Assembly: GCA_902772565.1 (NCBI GenBank)
Contig: CACYBJ010000201.1
Coordinates: 1-17,620, forward strand
Reading direction: 5' to 3'
Length of the DNA stretch: 17,620 bases
Origin: an uncultured Lachnospiraceae bacterium
GTDB lineage: Bacteria > Bacillota > Clostridia > Lachnospirales > Lachnospiraceae
Shown here: positions 15,119 to 17,620 of the stretch, piece by piece
How the letters are laid out: each line of letters begins with the position of its first letter
Numbering within the stretch: position 1 is the stretch's first letter
The notes under the pieces: model-generated
What the model was told of the DNA's origin: nothing
Database searches by the model: none
The model's input: the letters and a program-made list of their open reading frames with translations, nothing else
Program-made: the position numbers and the translations under genes

Positions 15119-16207
15119 TTAATTACTATATTTTTCCGCCTGTGAACTGATAAGGGCCTGATCCTCGAAGTAATCGATCTTCATAGCGGCCTTTACCTCG
15201 CTGAGGGTCTGTCCGGCCTTGTTTCTTGCTGCTTCGGTGCCGGCCTTTAAGATATCATATACCCCATAGATATCTTTTTCATACTCAGCTCTCTTTTTAC
15301 GTAAAGGTTCAAGTTCTTCCTGAATAACATTGTTAAGGAATTTCTTGATCTTTACATCGCCTAAGCCACCCTTTTTGTAATGCTCCTTAAGTTCCTCAAG
15401 TCCGGCATACTCCGGCAGATACTCTGCGAAGTGTTCGGGTCTCGAAAAAGCATCAAGATAGGTGAATACGGCATTGCCTTCAACATGACCCGGATCGGTG
15501 ATGTTAATGTGAGTCGGATCCGTGTACATGCCCATTATTTTCTTTTTAACATCGGCTGCGTCGTCCGCAAGGTAGATGCAATTGCCGAGAGACTTGCTCA
15601 TTTTGGCCTTTCCGTCGGTGCCCGGAAGTCTCATGCAGGCTTCGGACTGAGGAAGAAGCGCATCGGGCTCGACCAAAACTTCCGCATTGTAGGTCTGGTT
15701 GAATTTTCTTACGATTTCCCTTGTCTGCTCGATCATAGGAAGCTGATCCTCGCCTACCGGAACCACATTGGCCTTAAAGGCTGTGATATCCGCTGCCTGG
15801 GAAATCGGATAAGTGAAGAATCCTACCGGAATACTGGTTTCAAAGTTACGCATCTGGATTTCGCTCTTAACCGTAGGATTTCTCTGAAGTCTTGAAACGG
15901 TAACCAGGTTTGCATAATAGAATGTGAGTTCTGTCAGTTCCGGTATCTGTGACTGTATAAGTATGTGGCACTTATCAGGATCAAGTCCTGCGGAAAGATA
16001 ATCAAGTGTCACTTCGATAATGTTCTGTCTTATTTTCTCCGGATTGTCAAAGTTATCCGTGAGTGCCTGCGCGTCGGCTACCATAATGTAAATTTCATCA
16101 AATTTACCGGTGTTCTGGAGTTCGACACGTCTTCTTAAGGAGCCTACATAGTGTCCGACATGAAGTCTTCCCGTCGGTCTGTCTCCTGTTAAAATAATAT
16201 TACTCAT
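15119..16207 (-). CDS. trpS: Tryptophanyl-tRNA synthetase
   Basis: A class I aminoacyl-tRNA synthetase charging tRNA-Trp. It has 362 residues, slightly longer than the usual 325-340. The HIGH-type motif is TGRLHVGH (12-19) in GDRPTGRLHVGHYVGSL, and the KMSKS motif lies at 202-206 in GKAKMSKSLGN. VADAQALTD (43-51), PISQAADI (134-141) and VGEDQ (151-155) mark the ATP- and tryptophan-binding pocket. GAGG lies shortly before the ATG. It has its own promoter about 50 bases upstream and a short leader with no T-box features. The cellulase gene follows within 24 bases, so the two are likely co-transcribed. Confidence 0.97.
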   Translation of the reverse strand: MSNIILTGDRPTGRLHVGHYVGSLRRRVELQNTGKFDEIYIMVADAQALTDNFDNPEKIRQNIIEVTLDYLSAGLDPDKCHILIQSQIPELTELTFYYANLVTVSRLQRNPTVKSEIQMRNFETSIPVGFFTYPISQAADITAFKANVVPVGEDQLPMIEQTREIVRKFNQTYNAEVLVEPDALLPQSEACMRLPGTDGKAKMSKSLGNCIYLADDAADVKKKIMGMYTDPTHINITDPGHVEGNAVFTYLDAFSRPEHFAEYLPEYAGLEELKEHYKKGGLGDVKIKKFLNNVIQEELEPLRKKRAEYEKDIYGVYDILKAGTEAARNKAGQTLSEVKAAMKIDYFEDQALISSQAEKYSN

Positions 16208-16250
16208 CGTACCCTCATTTCTCTTTTATGGCGATTTTAGCCATCGTCTT

Positions 16251-16279
16251 ATTTTGGCACAATAAGTGTATTTTTTCAA
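16251..16279 (-). promoter_or_regulatory. Promoter of trpS
   Basis: TTGAAA (16274-16279) and CAAAAT (16251-16256) are separated by 17 bases on the minus strand; the matches to consensus are five of six and four of six. Transcription would begin near 16244, giving a leader of about 37 bases. A small stem, ATGGC with GCCAT (16228-16244), sits at the very start of that leader. Confidence 0.55.
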
Positions 16280-16333
16280 GTACTAAATGCATAACGATAA
16301 TCTTTGAAAATGTGCTGTTTCTCTTCTAAAAAC

Positions 16334-16369
16334 ACAAGAAAAAGCAGGACCCGTAAAGAATCCTGCTTT
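16334..16369 (-). terminator. Intrinsic terminator downstream of the DUF4956 gene
   Basis: AAAGCAGGA (minus strand, 16361-16369) pairs with TCCTGCTTT (16341-16349) around an 11-base loop, followed by TTCTTGTGTTTTT. It lies about 40 bases after the DUF4956 stop and before the trpS promoter, marking the end of the VTC-DUF4956 transcript. Confidence 0.85.
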
Positions 16370-16408
16370 ATATACTCTATTAAACTCTCGTTTTGATATT
16401 CAAGTAAC

Positions 16409-17083
16409 TTACATAACATCGGTAGGTTCTTCGATTTTGCCGAGCATTACTTCAAGGTTTCCGTTTCTTACCCTGATCTCGTCCATGAATTTCTTCTTGT
16501 CGGCATCGTTCTTAAGAACCACTTCGTACTTAAGTTTGTACATGCTTCCCATGTTGGTTGTTCTGATCTTTGTAAGTTCGGCACTTTCGGTATAGGTCTT
16601 GAAAATGCTGTCGAAAACTTCTTCAAAATCCAGATTCTCGGGGATCACTACCATGAGTTCCTTGGCCGGTGAAGCCTTCTTTCCGAAGCCCACTGTCTGG
16701 TAAATAATACTTAAAACGCCTACGATTGCCGTAAACAAAAGGGCAATTCCGACGTAACCTGTTCCGCAGGCAAGACCTGTAACCATCGCAAAGAAAATAC
16801 TGCTGATTTCTTTACCGGTACCGGGCTGTGAACGGAATCTGGTAAGTGAAAAGGCACCTGCCACCGCAATACCCGTTCCGACGCTTCCGTTAACAAGAAG
16901 GATGATAACTGCGATCATCATGGGAAGAAGTGCAAGGGTGATTGCGAAGCTCTGGGAGCATTTGGTTTTATACATGTGAACAAGAGCAATGACAAAACCG
17001 AAAGCCGCAGCAGCAAGAAGGCAGATAAGAAAACTCTTAGCTGTGAGTGTTGTTCCGAGAACGGATGCAAATAACTTTGTCAT
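16409..17083 (-). CDS. DUF4956-family membrane protein
   Basis: A 224-residue protein matching the DUF4956 family. About four membrane-spanning stretches are visible (about 16-37, 46-66, 68-80 with 93-109, and 110-129). The conserved loop GAFSLTRFRSQPGTGKEISSIFF (76-98) contains the family's RFR motif. After the last helix, a soluble domain of about 90 residues (VVIPENLDFEEVFDSIF onward) resembles a small alpha/beta sensor-like fold. The molecular function is unknown. Genes of this family are commonly found next to VTC-domain genes, as here; the gap is 11 bases and carries the ribosome-binding site AAAGGAG, suggesting translational coupling and a shared role. A link to polyphosphate or cell-surface processes is an inference from context only. 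Confidence 0.85.
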   Translation of the reverse strand: MTKLFASVLGTTLTAKSFLICLLAAAAFGFVIALVHMYKTKCSQSFAITLALLPMMIAVIILLVNGSVGTGIAVAGAFSLTRFRSQPGTGKEISSIFFAMVTGLACGTGYVGIALLFTAIVGVLSIIYQTVGFGKKASPAKELMVVIPENLDFEEVFDSIFKTYTESAELTKIRTTNMGSMYKLKYEVVLKNDADKKKFMDEIRVRNGNLEVMLGKIEEPTDVM

Positions 17084-17094
17084 GATACTCTCCT

Positions 17095-17620
17095 TTACAT
17101 TGCATAGCCGACATGAAGTCCGGACACGATTTTATATGCTTCGCCGTACTTGGAGAAGGAGGTAGGATAAATCCTGTATTTTTCCATTACCCTCACCATG
17201 TCTATCGGCAGATAGCCCGGGACTTTTATTTCCATTAAGACACTTCCTTCAGGAAGAAGTTTCCTTCCGTAGGATCCGGATGTAAGGTTCACGTCCTTGT
17301 TTCTGAAAGTTATGTCTCTGTCAAAAGTGATACGTATATTGGGGTCTTCTTTGTGAACCTTAGCCACCCTATTGTAACTTAAATACATGGCCGGCACAAG
17401 CCTTCCGTAGAATTTTACAAACCATGCCAGTTCTTTCTTTATCTGGGAGTCTTTTTCGGAAACAGCCGCCTTTTCTTCCACCATTTTCCGGGCCGTCTTA
17501 AGGTTCATTGTTTCACGCCTTTTGTATACTATACCTTCGTATTTCTTTTTAACTTCAAGAAATGCGGTTCCTGTTTCATCAATTTCGTTATAGGCTCTGA
17601 GCCTTAATTTTTCTTTGTAA
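17095..17620 (-). CDS. VTC-domain protein, 5' end missing
   Basis: The reading frame continues without a stop to the right edge, so only the C-terminal 174 residues are seen and the ATG at 17508 is an internal methionine. The upstream codons read KLRLRAYNE, then FLEVKKKYEGIVYKRR. These are the paired-basic and ExKxK strands of the triphosphate tunnel fold shared by VTC-type polyphosphate polymerases. Later strands include IRITFDRDITFR and VLMEIKVPG, also characteristic. In yeast the domain makes polyphosphate from ATP at the membrane; bacterial homologues next to DUF4956 are mostly uncharacterised, so polyphosphate synthesis is an inference. The C-terminal SFSKYGEAY resembles the family's SKY motif. 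The stop is 11 bases before the DUF4956 start. Confidence 0.88.
   Translation of the reverse strand, partial: YKEKLRLRAYNEIDETGTAFLEVKKKYEGIVYKRRETMNLKTARKMVEEKAAVSEKDSQIKKELAWFVKFYGRLVPAMYLSYNRVAKVHKEDPNIRITFDRDITFRNKDVNLTSGSYGRKLLPEGSVLMEIKVPGYLPIDMVRVMEKYRIYPTSFSKYGEAYKIVSGLHVGYAM

Noticed and set aside
16208..16340. T-box or other riboswitch before trpS
   Set aside because: The predicted leader is under 40 bases, with no T-box sequence, specifier loop or terminator/antiterminator pair.
17506..17508. ATG as the start of the VTC-domain gene
   Set aside because: The frame continues to the window edge with conserved VTC residues, so this is an internal methionine.
1..17620. Mobile elements, CRISPR arrays, tRNA or rRNA genes
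   Set aside because: No transposase, integrase, direct-repeat array or cloverleaf-like sequence was seen on either strand.

Overview
The window reads as an ordinary chromosomal segment of an anaerobic, fermentative, plant-fibre-degrading Firmicute, most likely a rumen or gut member of the Lachnospiraceae (Butyrivibrio/Roseburia-like). This is inferred from the Firmicutes-type RecD2 and a solitary MreB/Mbl gene, the pyruvate formate-lyase pair, a lipoprotein GH5 endoglucanase, the VTC-domain/DUF4956 pair, strong GGAGG ribosome-binding sites and intrinsic terminators. All twelve genes are on the minus strand, so transcription runs from high to low coordinates. No tRNA, rRNA, CRISPR array, insertion sequence or prophage gene is visible, and no gene-free stretch reaches 300 bases.

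In transcription order: (1) the 3' part of a VTC-domain gene (cut by the right edge) and a DUF4956 membrane protein form a two-gene unit ending at an intrinsic terminator. (2) trpS has its own promoter and is followed after 24 bases by a GH5 cellulase lipoprotein, ending at a GC-rich hairpin. (3) An ABC-transporter ATPase and its FtsX-type permease are tightly packed with the tRNA 2-thiolase mnmA, exonuclease III (xth) and a dCMP-deaminase-like gene, a mixed transport/nucleic-acid-maintenance cluster. (4) After another hairpin comes a Crp/Fnr-family regulator with four cysteines. (5) pflB and pflA follow, each with its own leader region. (6) A solitary mreB/mbl gene has a perfect-consensus promoter and its own terminator. 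(7) recD2 is cut by the left edge.

The most interesting stretch is the 182-base gap between the Crp/Fnr gene and pflB. A perfect 16-bp palindrome (GGTAACAATTGTTACC) sits inside a 30-bp near-perfect dyad. As minus-strand RNA the dyad closes completely through a G-U pair and is followed by a U run, so it looks like the regulator gene's terminator. The same palindrome is centred about 40-41 bases upstream of the start expected from a perfect TATAAT box that lacks a -35 element. That is where a class II Crp/Fnr activator would bind. Three A-tracts about 10 bases apart lie immediately upstream. The simplest model is a compact module in which one dyad both ends the regulator transcript and serves as the regulator's activating site at pflB. 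This links an oxygen- or redox-sensing regulator to mixed-acid fermentation.

I found no clearly new multi-gene system. The candidates for a closer look are this dual-use dyad, the cysteine pattern and altered recognition helix of the regulator, the coupling of a cellulase to trpS, and the unusual C-terminal domain of that cellulase.
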